From Nitrospirales bacterium (GTDB lineage Bacteria; Nitrospirota; Nitrospiria; Nitrospirales; UBA8639), in contig JAAXIB010000025.1 in NCBI GenBank assembly GCA_012270585.1, forward strand, positions 1 through 55,653: a stretch of DNA of 55,653 nucleotides, in the 5' to 3' direction. The position numbers and the translations under genes are program-made. Below the pieces are notes generated by a model that made no database searches, was not told the DNA's origin, and saw nothing but the letters and a program-made list of their open reading frames with translations. Shown here piece after piece: positions 1 to 8,593 of this stretch; the first letter of the stretch is position 1, and each line of letters starts with the position of its first letter.

Positions 1-59
1 GGGACAGTACAACAAAGGAGGGGAATCGGATGGCTCAAGCAATCGTCGTTGTCCGGCTT

Positions 60-80
60 CCTCCCCTTTGTAAGGGGAGG
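60..80. repeat. 9-bp-arm hairpin in the leading intergenic stretch
   Basis: An inverted repeat with arms CCTCCCCTT and AAGGGGAGG around a 3-base loop lies just downstream of the minus-strand gene ending at 103. No T-run follows on either strand, so it is a weak terminator candidate. The G/C-rich arms and the following GTGGGG resemble a module of the dispersed repeats seen near 52.8 and 55.6 kb. I see no gene in bases 1-102. Confidence 0.5.
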
Positions 81-102
81 TCAGGTGGGGTAGAATTTTT
101 GT

Positions 103-639
103 TTATTTTTTACCCGTCAACGGAGGGATGACGGACCGCCAGGTAAACAACTTGCCCCAGAAAAATCCCGCCCACGGCAAGGCAAAAGCCGCCATATAGT
201 CCAAGGAACCGGAACTGAAGCTCCACGCCGACAGCCCGATCAAACATCCGATCCCCAACACGTAGACCAGCGGCACCAAACTCCGGCCCGCATGCCGTAA
301 CTCCACTTCCACCGAAGCTTTTTTGAGTCGTTGCGTTCCCCGGCTGCTGGAGGATCGCATGCGACTCGCCCAAAATTCAGGAAACGCTCGAAACAAATAA
401 CGGTGATAGCGCGTTTGCCCCCACCCGAGCAGAATGCCGGCCAGCATCAGTCCCGAACTTTTGAGAAACGTCCACTCATCATAGGTCTCGACAAATAATT
501 GATACACCAACGCAAGAATTCCGATAATCATGGCCAACAAACCCAGCAACCCTGATGGGAACAAAATATAGGTGCGGATGTAGGTTTCGGCGAGTTGCGC
601 TTCATTCTCCTTTCGTTGGGCCGTAATAATTTTTCCCAT
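103..639 (-). CDS. hypothetical four-helix membrane protein
   Basis: This 178-residue protein has four hydrophobic segments, at roughly residues 25-50, 58-75, 120-142 and 147-165, so it should lie in the inner membrane. A basic, Ser/Arg-rich stretch (about residues 90-112) separates the two helix pairs and is probably cytoplasmic. I recognise no family motif and assign no function. It begins 26 bases after yacG on the same strand, so the two are probably co-transcribed. The stretch downstream to the window edge contains only a hairpin. Confidence 0.6.
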   Translation of the reverse strand: MGKIITAQRKENEAQLAETYIRTYILFPSGLLGLLAMIIGILALVYQLFVETYDEWTFLKSSGLMLAGILLGWGQTRYHRYLFRAFPEFWASRMRSSSSRGTQRLKKASVEVELRHAGRSLVPLVYVLGIGCLIGLSAWSFSSGSLDYMAAFALPWAGFFWGKLFTWRSVIPPLTGKK

Positions 640-665
640 GAGACTCTCTGATCCGAAAGACCGGT

Positions 666-854
666 TTACGGATCTTTTGAGGGAGACTCCTCGACTGGAA
701 TGGGCGCAGGCTGCTGGGAATCTTCAGGAATCCGATACGCGGCATTAAGCCAAGCTCCAAGATCAACGACTCGACACCGTTCCGAGCAGAACGGATGAAA
801 TGGATTCGAATCCCAAGAAGTGGGACATCGGCAGCCTGGACACAACGTTGTCAT
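666..854 (-). CDS. yacG: YacG-family zinc-binding protein (putative gyrase inhibitor)
   Basis: A 62-residue protein with the compact YacG layout: CPGC at residues 5-8 and FCSERC at residues 22-27 supply four zinc ligands, followed by the family's [11 protein letters not shown]-type stretch and an acidic, proline-rich tail. In Escherichia coli YacG binds GyrB and inhibits gyrase; whether this homologue does so is inference from the family. The start ATG at 852-854 directly precedes the zinc knuckle. It lies upstream of, and probably in one transcript with, the membrane protein at 103-639. Confidence 0.85.
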   Translation of the reverse strand: MTTLCPGCRCPTSWDSNPFHPFCSERCRVVDLGAWLNAAYRIPEDSQQPAPIPVEESPSKDP

Positions 855-1038
855 GAGAAAAGTATATCAAGACGATGCATCACAAGGGAACCCAAGTCCT
901 CCTGTTCATCACAAGAAGCATGCATCCTGCCTCCAGTACCATTGCAAACTGCAATGAAGAAGTGTACAAATCCAAAAAGGGGGATGCTACACAAGAAGAA
1001 TCGTTGATTCACGCAACGAGGAGGGAGTCTGTACTTTT

Positions 1039-1224
1039 ATGAAAAACGTCCAAATTGTTTTTAACATCCAAGTTCCCGATCACGTCTCGGAGGAAGAGGT
1101 GAATACCCGACTCCATCAAATGATCGGCACTCTCATGGCGCAAGAGTTTGGCGGCAATTCATTAACCGACCAGCCAATGGGACTCCCCCCGGACGGCCAT
1201 GACGGACAAGTCGGCCATGCCTGA
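1039..1224 (+). CDS. hypothetical small protein
   Basis: A 61-residue acidic protein preceded by a GGAGGGAG Shine-Dalgarno-like stretch 14 to 15 bases before the ATG. Its first half (VQIVFNIQVPDHVSEEEVN) reads like a beta strand followed by a helix; the C-terminus is rich in Gly, Pro and His. There is no recognised domain, signal peptide or membrane segment. It is isolated between two minus-strand units. The good ribosome-binding site and plausible composition are the only support. Confidence 0.45.
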   Translation: MKNVQIVFNIQVPDHVSEEEVNTRLHQMIGTLMAQEFGGNSLTDQPMGLPPDGHDGQVGHA

Positions 1225-1294
1225 CGCCCCTATCTTCCTGTCTCTCTTGCTTTACCGGGGTGACAATTAAATCTGTTCTGTGTACGGCAGGGTC

Positions 1295-2689
1295 TTAAGT
1301 CGAATAATTTGGCGACCACCCTCCACCTAAGGCCTTATACAGTTGAACGACCGAAACCAGGTGCAGGCGATGCGTTTCCGTGAGAGAGAGTTCCGCATCG
1401 AACAGATTCCGCTTGGCAATAAGCACATCGATATAACTCGTCACTCCTCCACGATAACGTAAATTTGCAAGCCGTAAAGCCGAACGTAAGGCATCAACTT
1501 GGTCTATCTGAGCCTGGCGCTGCTCTCGTGCGGTTTGAACAGCCACCAGCGCATCCTCCACTTCTTTGAAAGCAACAAGAATGGTTTGTTCGTATTGAGC
1601 AAGGGTCTGCTTGGCCTGCGCCTCGGCTGCGTCTTGCTGAAAGCCCAGAGCGTTGGCGTCCAGTAGTGGGCCAATCAGATTGAGACCTGAGGCGCCGAAC
1701 GTCCCTTCGGAGGTAAACAGATTCGATAAACGTGGACTGGCCACTCCAAGAATACCCGTCAGGGTCACTTTTGGAAATCGGGCCGCTTTTGCCGCACCGA
1801 TTCGGGCCGTTGCCGCGGCCAACGCTTGCTCTGCCTGCAAGATGTCCGGACGACGCTGAAGCAGTTCTGAAGGAAGTCCGGCCGGCACTTCAGGCGGCAT
1901 CACCTGTTCCGTCAATAATTTTCCCCGTTTGATATCCGTTGGATTTCTTCCGAGTAATACACTCAACTCATTTTCTTTCTGAATCATCCTGCGCTCGAAT
2001 TCGGCCACCCGTGCCGCGGCATTCGCCTGTTCAGCCTCAAATTGGTCCGCATCCAACTTGGAGGCTACCCCCCTTCGGAGGCGGGCTTTGGCAATTCTGA
2101 CCGATTCTTTCCAAGACTGGAGAGTGCGTTTCGCAATATCCAATTGCATGTCGAATTGCAAAAGATCGAAATAGGCTTGGGCCACTCCGCTGACCAATGC
2201 CAGTACCACCGCCCGCCGGTTTTCCTCTCGGGTCAGGAGGTCCGCAAGCGAGGCCTCCGTTGACCGACGGATTCGTCCCCAAACATCAAGCTCCCAAGCC
2301 AAATTGCCCAATACGGAATAGCTGAAGTCACTGGGAAATCCGTCCAGGCGCAAGCCTCCCGAGCGGCCCAGTGATGGAAATCTGGAGTTGCCCTCCACCT
2401 GCGGGATAAAACTCGTTCGGGCGGCAGCCAACCTCGCCTCAAACTCCTCAATGGCCGACACCGTCCGTTGAAGCTCTCTGTTTTCCGCCAAGGCGATGTT
2501 GATAAGTTCTTGGAGCGTCGGATCTTTTAACAACTCCCACCAGGGAAGATTCGCAATGGAAGGCAAGGACTTCGGCTCCTCAACCATGCGAAAAGTCTCC
2601 GAGACTTGCACGTCGGGTCGTGAGTAGTCAGGACCAAGCGCGCATGCGCTCGCAAGGCCGGATAACAGGAGGATAAGGAAAAAGCGCAT
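1295..2689 (-). CDS. RND efflux outer-membrane channel (OprM/NodT-type lipoprotein)
   Basis: A 464-residue outer-membrane factor of the TolC/OprM class. I place the start at 2689 because it gives a lipoprotein signal (MRFFLILLLSGLASAC, Cys at residue 16) and sits one base after the pump gene's stop; the open frame extends further upstream but inside the pump gene. Family hallmarks are ALGPDYSRPDV after the lipobox, the paired repeats with LPSELLQRRPDILQAEQAL near the middle, and the C-terminal RYRGGVTSYIDVLIAKRNLF segment. It should form a trimeric outer-membrane tunnel for the adaptor and pump encoded upstream in the operon. Confidence 0.93.
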   Translation of the reverse strand: MRFFLILLLSGLASACALGPDYSRPDVQVSETFRMVEEPKSLPSIANLPWWELLKDPTLQELINIALAENRELQRTVSAIEEFEARLAAARTSFIPQVEGNSRFPSLGRSGGLRLDGFPSDFSYSVLGNLAWELDVWGRIRRSTEASLADLLTREENRRAVVLALVSGVAQAYFDLLQFDMQLDIAKRTLQSWKESVRIAKARLRRGVASKLDADQFEAEQANAAARVAEFERRMIQKENELSVLLGRNPTDIKRGKLLTEQVMPPEVPAGLPSELLQRRPDILQAEQALAAATARIGAAKAARFPKVTLTGILGVASPRLSNLFTSEGTFGASGLNLIGPLLDANALGFQQDAAEAQAKQTLAQYEQTILVAFKEVEDALVAVQTAREQRQAQIDQVDALRSALRLANLRYRGGVTSYIDVLIAKRNLFDAELSLTETHRLHLVSVVQLYKALGGGWSPNYST

Positions 2690-2690
2690 G

Positions 2691-5600
2691 TCAGAATTCT
2701 CCCTGATCCAACGGAGGTTGTTTCTGGGCGCTTGCGTCGTCAGGCGAAGAACGGCTGCCACCGCCAATGAGTTTTCGAATCACCACAAAAAAAAGCGGCA
2801 CGAAAAATATGGCCAGAAACGTGTCGGCCAACATCCCGCCGAATACGCCGGTCCCTATTGAATGTCGACTCGCTGCGCCGGCGCCGGAAGCTATGACAAG
2901 AGGAACCACTCCCAGGATAAACGCCATTGACGTCATCACGATAGGCCGAAAACGCAGGCGGGCCGCTTCGAGTGCTGCATCCGATAGAGAGTACCCGCTT
3001 TCGTACAGCTTGTTGGCAAATTCGACGATCAAAATGGCACTCTTGGCGGCGAGGCCTATCAACGTCATTAATCCAATCTGAAAATAGATGTCGTTGGTCA
3101 GTTCCCGAACCCAAACGGCACTCAGGGCGCCGAGCACTCCAAATGGGATCGCAAATAAAACTGCAAAAGGAACCGACCAACTTTCGTACAAAGCAGCCAG
3201 CACCAGGAAAACCATGAGAAGCGCAACGGCAAACACCATGATGGTTTGTTCGCCCGCATGGCGTTCTTGAAAAGACATCCCGCTCCAATCAATCGCGTAC
3301 CCCCGTGGAGTCAAAATTTCATCCGCGACTTGTTCAAGCGCATCGAGCGTCTCCCCGGAACTGAAACCCGGCGTTGCTCCTCCCAACACCAGCGCCGTAT
3401 TGAAGCCATTGAAATGGGTGACAGGGTCCGGGCCACTGGTAAATTCGGTCGTCACGACCGTATCCAGGGGGATCATGGTGCTTTCTGACCCGTTCCGCGC
3501 GCGTACGTAGAGCTTGCTGATATCGGCCGGCGTCGAACGGTATTCAGGAGGTGCTTCCGTCTGGACTCGATACACGCGACCAAATTTGACAAAATCATTG
3601 ACATATAAGTTTCCAAAGTAGGCCTGCATGGTATCGAACACGTCGGAGATTGGAACACCGAGGGCTTTGGCACGCTCACGGTCCACGTGGGCAAACAGTC
3701 GAGGAGCACTGACCCGAAAGCTGGTGTTCGCAAAGGCGATAGCGGGATGCTGCATGGCTTTCGACACGAATTCCTGCGTGATCTGGGCAAACTTGGAGAA
3801 CTCACCTCCACTGGGATCTTGGATCTGGATTGAAAACCCACCGGTGGCCCCCAGTCCCCTAATAGACGGAGGATTGAACGCCAGAATCAGGGCTTCGGGG
3901 ATTTCGGCAAATTTCTGAAAGGCAGTGCCGATCAAGGACTGGGCTTGTTGGCGGGCTTCTCGGCGTTCGTCCCAATGGTGCAGGGGAACGAACATGGTGG
4001 CTTGATTCGTTCCTCGCGTATTGAACACAAAGTTTTGACCAGCCAGCGTACTCGTTGAATCAACTTCGGGGATTCCCTGGAAGTAACGTTCTACTTTTTC
4101 AACCACTTTAAGCGTCCGCTCTTTTGAGGCCCCGTCCGGGAGTTGAATGCTGGCGATGAAGTACCCTTGATCTTCATCCGGGAGAAAACTTCTGGGGATA
4201 TTCACAAACAACTCCCACACGCAGAATATGAGAACGGCAAAAATGCCGAGAAAAATGATTGATCGTCGAAGGATCTGCCCTACCATGCTGACATAGAAGT
4301 TTTGCATCCAATCGAAAAGTTGGTTGGCAAATCTCCAAAACCCTCTTGCTTCGTGATGACCGGGCTTTAAAATCGTGGCGCAGAGGGCAGGACTCAACGT
4401 CAGCGCCACGAGCCCGGAGATGGCCACGGACAGCGCAATGGTGATCGCAAATTGTTTGTATAACTCGCCCGTGACTCCTCCAAGAAATCCAACGGGCACA
4501 AATACTGAAGCCAGGACGAGAACGCTTGCGATCACCGGTCCCGTCACTTCGGTCATGGCCTGTTTTACGGCATCTCTTCTTGAAAGGCCGCCTTTTGTCA
4601 GGTAGCGTTCGACGTTTTCTACGACAATAATGGCGTCATCGACCACGATGCCGATTGCCAGAACCATACCGAAAAGGGTCAACGTGTTGATCGAAAAACC
4701 CAAAGCCGCCATTCCGATAAACGTGCCAATCAAGGAAACCGGAACGGCGATAGCCGGAATAAGGGTCGCGCGCCAACTTTGCAAAAACAGAAATACGACC
4801 AAAATAACCAGAATCATTGCTTCTATAAGGGTTTCCACCACTTCCTTGATGGAGACCTCAATGAATTTCGTCGTATTATAGGGAATATTGTAAGATACTC
4901 CCGCGGGGAACTGCCGGGCGAGTCGGTCCATCTCGTTTTGCACTCGTTTCACCGTTGCCAGCGCATTCGCCCCTGGAGCAAGAAACGTCAGGAGAAACGT
5001 ATTGGGTTTGCTGTTCCATCGTGCTTGAAGATCGTAGGATTGAGCTCCCAACTCAACGCGTGCGACGTCTCGCAGATGGACCATGGATCCGTCAGGATAC
5101 GCTCGAACAATCATATTCTCGAAATCCTCGACGTTGCTCATACGGCCTTGCGTAATAATTGGAATGGTGAGTTCGGTCCCTGGAGGTGCAGGCTCACGAC
5201 CAATACGCCCAGCCGGAAAATCCCGATTTTGCTCACGAACCACGTTTGCAACGTCGGTAGGCGTGAGATCGAGTTGAGCCATACGGACGGGATCGAGAAT
5301 GACACGCATGGAGTAGTTCTGACTGCCATAAACGAAGACGTCTCCCACCCCGGGCAATCGTTTGATATTATCGAGAATTCGCAGAAGAGCATAATTGGAA
5401 AGAAAAACCGTATCATGTTTGGGGTTGCCGGAATTCAATGCAATGACCGCCAAAAGACTCGTTGACGTTTTCTTGACCGTGACGCCTTGGCGAACCACCT
5501 CATCCGGCAATTGCGGTTCGGCAAGCCGTTGCCGGTTTTGTGTTTGAACCTGGGCGATATCCACGTCCGTCCCGATTTCAAACGTGAGCCGCATGGTCAT

Positions 5601-5864
5601 GTGACCGTCGTTTGTACTCGTAGAATCGTAATACAGCAGATTATCAATTCCCGGAAGTTGGACCTCTATCGGCCGGGCAACGGATTCGGCCACGACTTCG
5701 GCACTGGCCCCAGGATAGTTCGCGTCGATTTGTATCACTGGCGGCACGATCTGCGGGAATTGCGCGACAGGCAGAATCTGTAACGACCCAAGACCGATGA
5801 CAACGATGATGATCGACAACACCGACGCAAAGATCGGACGATCAATAAAAAAATGAGGACTCAC
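2691..5864 (-). CDS. RND multidrug efflux pump, HAE1 (AcrB-like) family
   Basis: At 1057 residues this is full length for an AcrB-type inner-membrane drug/proton antiporter. It opens with the typical FFIDRPIFASVLSIIIVVIG helix, carries the proton-relay aspartate pair in TM4 (GIVVDDAIIVVENVER) and the relay lysine in TM10 (GLAAKSAILIVEFANK), and has two large periplasmic loops after TM1 and TM7. Its start codon overlaps the adaptor stop by 4 bases and its stop is followed after one base by the channel gene, so the three form one translationally coupled operon. Substrates cannot be told from sequence. No dedicated repressor gene is adjacent. Confidence 0.95.
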   Translation of the reverse strand: MSPHFFIDRPIFASVLSIIIVVIGLGSLQILPVAQFPQIVPPVIQIDANYPGASAEVVAESVARPIEVQLPGIDNLLYYDSTSTNDGHMTMRLTFEIGTDVDIAQVQTQNRQRLAEPQLPDEVVRQGVTVKKTSTSLLAVIALNSGNPKHDTVFLSNYALLRILDNIKRLPGVGDVFVYGSQNYSMRVILDPVRMAQLDLTPTDVANVVREQNRDFPAGRIGREPAPPGTELTIPIITQGRMSNVEDFENMIVRAYPDGSMVHLRDVARVELGAQSYDLQARWNSKPNTFLLTFLAPGANALATVKRVQNEMDRLARQFPAGVSYNIPYNTTKFIEVSIKEVVETLIEAMILVILVVFLFLQSWRATLIPAIAVPVSLIGTFIGMAALGFSINTLTLFGMVLAIGIVVDDAIIVVENVERYLTKGGLSRRDAVKQAMTEVTGPVIASVLVLASVFVPVGFLGGVTGELYKQFAITIALSVAISGLVALTLSPALCATILKPGHHEARGFWRFANQLFDWMQNFYVSMVGQILRRSIIFLGIFAVLIFCVWELFVNIPRSFLPDEDQGYFIASIQLPDGASKERTLKVVEKVERYFQGIPEVDSTSTLAGQNFVFNTRGTNQATMFVPLHHWDERREARQQAQSLIGTAFQKFAEIPEALILAFNPPSIRGLGATGGFSIQIQDPSGGEFSKFAQITQEFVSKAMQHPAIAFANTSFRVSAPRLFAHVDRERAKALGVPISDVFDTMQAYFGNLYVNDFVKFGRVYRVQTEAPPEYRSTPADISKLYVRARNGSESTMIPLDTVVTTEFTSGPDPVTHFNGFNTALVLGGATPGFSSGETLDALEQVADEILTPRGYAIDWSGMSFQERHAGEQTIMVFAVALLMVFLVLAALYESWSVPFAVLFAIPFGVLGALSAVWVRELTNDIYFQIGLMTLIGLAAKSAILIVEFANKLYESGYSLSDAALEAARLRFRPIVMTSMAFILGVVPLVIASGAGAASRHSIGTGVFGGMLADTFLAIFFVPLFFVVIRKLIGGGSRSSPDDASAQKQPPLDQGEF

Positions 5865-7114
5865 GCCTTCTCCTGCGGGGCTGCTTCAGAACCCGGCAAA
5901 TCCGCAGACGGGAGGGGCGGCTGATAAGGAACGGAGGTGACATGACTTCCCGGTCGAATACGCTGAACCCCTTCGACAACAACCCGGTTTCCTGCGTGAA
6001 CCCCATCTTCAATGAGCCATTCTTGTCCATGCCAGGAACTGGCCGTGACCGGGCGGAGTTCCACCTTGTCTTCGCCATTCACGACGTACACAAATAGACC
6101 TTTGGGGCCTTGCTGAACGGCCCGCTGGGGAACCAATATCGCGTCTCTTCGCATGTAACCTCGGACTCGAATTTTGACAAACTGCCCAGGAAACAGGGAA
6201 TACAGAGGACGATTGTCCCGGTCTCCGGGAAACATATGCTGGCGCGTATTGGGAAATTTGAAGCGTGCCGAAAGCGAACCCGTCTCGGATCGAAATCGTA
6301 TCCCGGCAAAATCCAGCGTGCCTTCGTGTGGATAGGTAGTCCCGTCAGCCATGATCATCATTCCTCTCAGTTGAAAAAGATCGGGCCGTTCCACGCGGCG
6401 TGCGGCTAATTCTCGTTGCCGCCGAAGGATGTAACTTTCCGGCACGTTCACGTTGACGTATATCGGATCCATTTGATGGATGCTCGTGAGAAGGTCGGTT
6501 TGAGCCGATACCAACCGCCCCTCATACAATTGGCTTCGTTCGGGTCGTCCCGCCACCGGTGCGACAATAAGGGTGTTTCGCAGATCGAATTTTGCTTTTT
6601 CCCAGTCACCCTTCGCCGTGACCAGCGCGGCTTCCGCTGCAAGCTTTTCCGCAATGGCGTCATCGACGTCTTTTTGACTCACGGCCTGTTCGGCAAGCAG
6701 TGGCGTGACGCGCGCCAACTCCGCACGAGCCCGTGCCAATCGAGCGAGAGCCTGACCAACCCGACCCTTGGCACTTGCGGCCGACGCTTTAAAAGGAACG
6801 GGATCGATAAGATACAGCTTGTCGCCTTTCCTGACATCACGGCCTTCGGCAAAAAAAACTTTCTTGATGATTCCCGTTACCTGCGACCGAATCTCGACCG
6901 GCCGGAAGGACGCCGTCTGACCGATAAATTCCACCTCATCAGGTATGGTTTTAGCGACAATGGTCATGACCTTCACTTCAGGGGGTGGCTGTGCCGGCGC
7001 CGGTGCCGGTCCTCCCTCCTGTTGGCAGGCAGTCAACCCAATCAGCGGAAGAAGAAGACTCGTCAATGCCAGTTTGGTGACCGAACTTTTTTTACCGTGA
7101 AATGGCTTGTTCAT
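5861..7114 (-). CDS. RND efflux periplasmic adaptor (membrane fusion protein)
   Basis: A 417-residue adaptor of the AcrA/MexA class and first gene of the efflux operon. The N-terminus is a lipoprotein signal (SLLLPLIGLTAC, Cys near residue 30), predicting attachment to the periplasmic face of the inner membrane. It has the split lipoyl (biotinyl-like) halves (VEIRSQVTGIIKKVFFAEG early, LIVAPVAGRPERSQLYEGR later) flanking an Ala-rich alpha-hairpin, then beta-barrel and membrane-proximal domains. It should bridge the RND pump and the outer-membrane channel encoded next. Upstream at 7170-7186 lies the small inverted repeat CATGAG-N5-CTCATG, a possible but unproven operator. Confidence 0.93.
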   Translation of the reverse strand: MNKPFHGKKSSVTKLALTSLLLPLIGLTACQQEGGPAPAPAQPPPEVKVMTIVAKTIPDEVEFIGQTASFRPVEIRSQVTGIIKKVFFAEGRDVRKGDKLYLIDPVPFKASAASAKGRVGQALARLARARAELARVTPLLAEQAVSQKDVDDAIAEKLAAEAALVTAKGDWEKAKFDLRNTLIVAPVAGRPERSQLYEGRLVSAQTDLLTSIHQMDPIYVNVNVPESYILRRQRELAARRVERPDLFQLRGMMIMADGTTYPHEGTLDFAGIRFRSETGSLSARFKFPNTRQHMFPGDRDNRPLYSLFPGQFVKIRVRGYMRRDAILVPQRAVQQGPKGLFVYVVNGEDKVELRPVTASSWHGQEWLIEDGVHAGNRVVVEGVQRIRPGSHVTSVPYQPPLPSADLPGSEAAPQEKA

Positions 7115-7231
7115 GAAAAAGATCTTTGATGGCTTCCCGGTTTATTGATGACATTCAGTCCAGAAACTTCATGAGATTCACTCATGCACACAACCTTTCT
7201 CATCTTGTCGCTAACCCCAAATGCAGGGCTT

Positions 7232-7561
7232 TCATGGTACTTTCTTGCCGGAACCATTAGCAAACCGTGGCCGGTCCCTTGTTACGTTCTGCTCAGCCGT
7301 GACTTCTTCCACAATGGCCTTGGTCAAACATCCTGAGGCGATGAGGGTTCCATTTTGTTGATGAATCTGTCGCAAGAGAGCTTTCCCGCGCTCATCAATG
7401 GACGTCACACCTTTCAAGTTCACCTGAATGTTCTCGTATTCTTCGGAACCCCGAAGGGTCTCCCAGTACTTTTGAAACTCAGGCACCCACGGACCAACCA
7501 ATCGACCTTCAAGTGTAATGGTTGAGCCGGTCCGGGTTTTTTCTAAGGCAATTCTGAGCAT
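7232..7561 (-). CDS. STAS-like domain protein lacking the phospho-serine
   Basis: This 109-residue protein starts at 7561, where GGAAAG precedes the ATG by six bases; a longer frame exists but lacks such a site. The sequence ITLEGRLVGPWVPEFQKYWE followed by IQVNLKGVTSIDERGKALL follows the beta-alpha pattern of anti-sigma-factor antagonists. Where SpoIIAA-type proteins have a phosphorylated serine in D-S-S-G, this one reads D-E-R-G, so classical phospho-switching is unlikely. It lies 117 bases upstream of the efflux adaptor on the same strand and might be co-transcribed. Role unknown. Confidence 0.6.
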   Translation of the reverse strand: MLRIALEKTRTGSTITLEGRLVGPWVPEFQKYWETLRGSEEYENIQVNLKGVTSIDERGKALLRQIHQQNGTLIASGCLTKAIVEEVTAEQNVTRDRPRFANGSGKKVP

Positions 7562-7810
7562 CGTTGTCTTTCCAGGTAAGTCAATGCTGTAAAATTTAGA
7601 GCGGATGTAGCTATTTGCCCAAAAGGTTCGTGAGAGGAAGCTATTGAAGATGGAGCAAGCGGGCGCGTGCAAGATCGAGAGCACTCAACGTTCCGACCGG
7701 CCTCATCCGGCACTGGAACCTTTTTCACACCTTTCGTGAAATCCGGTGCTTTGGCCTGAACTCAAGGGGCGACTCCGTTGGCCGCCGCCCCTTGCGAACC
7801 TTGATCGCTC

Positions 7811-8377
7811 TTACTCTGCAAGCCCCATCTGCTGCATAAGCGCGAGATTGTCCCAGAACAGCCATTCCTCGGCCAGCGTGCTCCCTTCCCATCGTCCGAT
7901 GGTCACCAGCGACAGCTTGAAAGCCTTGCCGGTCGGAGCGATTGTCTTGCCCTCCCCGATCGGCATTGGCTTGCTGAATGTGCCCTCCATGACTCCCGTC
8001 ACGGCCGTCCAATTGCCGGAAGCGATTCGGATGGGGTGATCCGTCACGCGCGTGTCGGGCGCGAATACGAACATGGCCTTCAAATCCTCGATATGTGGGT
8101 CGATCCCGACAGTTGTACGCCCGTCAGGCCAGTGAACGATTATGTCCTGGGCATGACTCCTTCCGAGTTCACCCCATTTCTGATTGGTAAAGACGTTGAA
8201 ATCCAGATCATCGAAGTTCTCGAGGTTGGCTCTCTCTTGCTCGGCCAATTCCCGGCCGACTTGCTGGGCAATTGCGGTACCTGCAAGATTGATTGCAACA
8301 ACAACCACGAGCAAAATTGCGAGAGCCCATGATGTCATTTGCCTTTTGTCAGATTGAGCAGCCTGTTTCTTTGTCAT
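7811..8377 (-). CDS. membrane-anchored SnoaL-like (ester cyclase type) protein
   Basis: A 188-residue protein with a hydrophobic N-terminal segment (about residues 16-38, WALAILLVVVVAINLAGTAIA) acting as signal or anchor, then a domain of the SnoaL / NTF2-like fold. Family signs are HWPDGRTTVGIDPHIEDLKAMF, the TGVMEGTFS strand and the terminal EEWLFWDNLALMQQMGL motif common in ester-cyclase annotations. The substrate is unknown and it may not be an enzyme. AAGGAG lies seven bases before the ATG at 8375-8377. Upstream are a candidate sigma54 promoter (8444-8461) and a palindrome (8564-8583), next to a sigma54 activator gene. Confidence 0.65.
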   Translation of the reverse strand: MTKKQAAQSDKRQMTSWALAILLVVVVAINLAGTAIAQQVGRELAEQERANLENFDDLDFNVFTNQKWGELGRSHAQDIIVHWPDGRTTVGIDPHIEDLKAMFVFAPDTRVTDHPIRIASGNWTAVTGVMEGTFSKPMPIGEGKTIAPTGKAFKLSLVTIGRWEGSTLAEEWLFWDNLALMQQMGLAE

Positions 8378-8443
8378 CTGATTCTCCTTTCATCCTTGTG
8401 TCTTGGTCGTTAATAAAATTGCAAGCGAACCTGCCTGTCATTC

Positions 8444-8461
8444 AGCAAAAATCATTCCCAA
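8444..8461 (-). promoter_or_regulatory. candidate sigma54 (-24/-12) promoter
   Basis: Read on the minus strand the site is TTGGGAATGATTTTTGCT, with the invariant GG and GC separated by exactly 10 bases and a consensus TTGCT at -12. The CAC part of the -24 element is not matched. It would start transcription near 8433, about 55 bases upstream of the SnoaL-like gene, and lies beside the gene for a sigma54-dependent activator. Confidence 0.45.
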
Positions 8462-8563
8462 TGGGAGAAACACGGGTGCTTGGCACTAACTTGTTGAACT
8501 ATTAGAGAAAAATGTTTTCCTGTGGTGGTGGGAAAGAAAAAGTGACGTAAGCTTGGAGACGAT

Positions 8564-8583
8564 ATTTCGTCACATGACGAAAT
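8564..8583. promoter_or_regulatory. 9-bp-arm palindrome, candidate activator binding site
   Basis: ATTTCGTCA and TGACGAAAT are perfectly inverted around two bases. The site lies between the activator stop codon and the candidate sigma54 promoter, about 130 bases upstream of its predicted start, where enhancer sites for bacterial enhancer-binding proteins usually sit. A related AGTGACG half-site occurs near 8541. No T-run follows, so a terminator is less likely. Confidence 0.5.
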
Positions 8584-8593
8584 GACATGAGGA

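Noticed and set aside
8476-8494. TTGGCAC-like sigma54 -24 element on the plus strand
   Set aside because: The -12 part reads TGTT instead of TTGC and no plus-strand gene follows.
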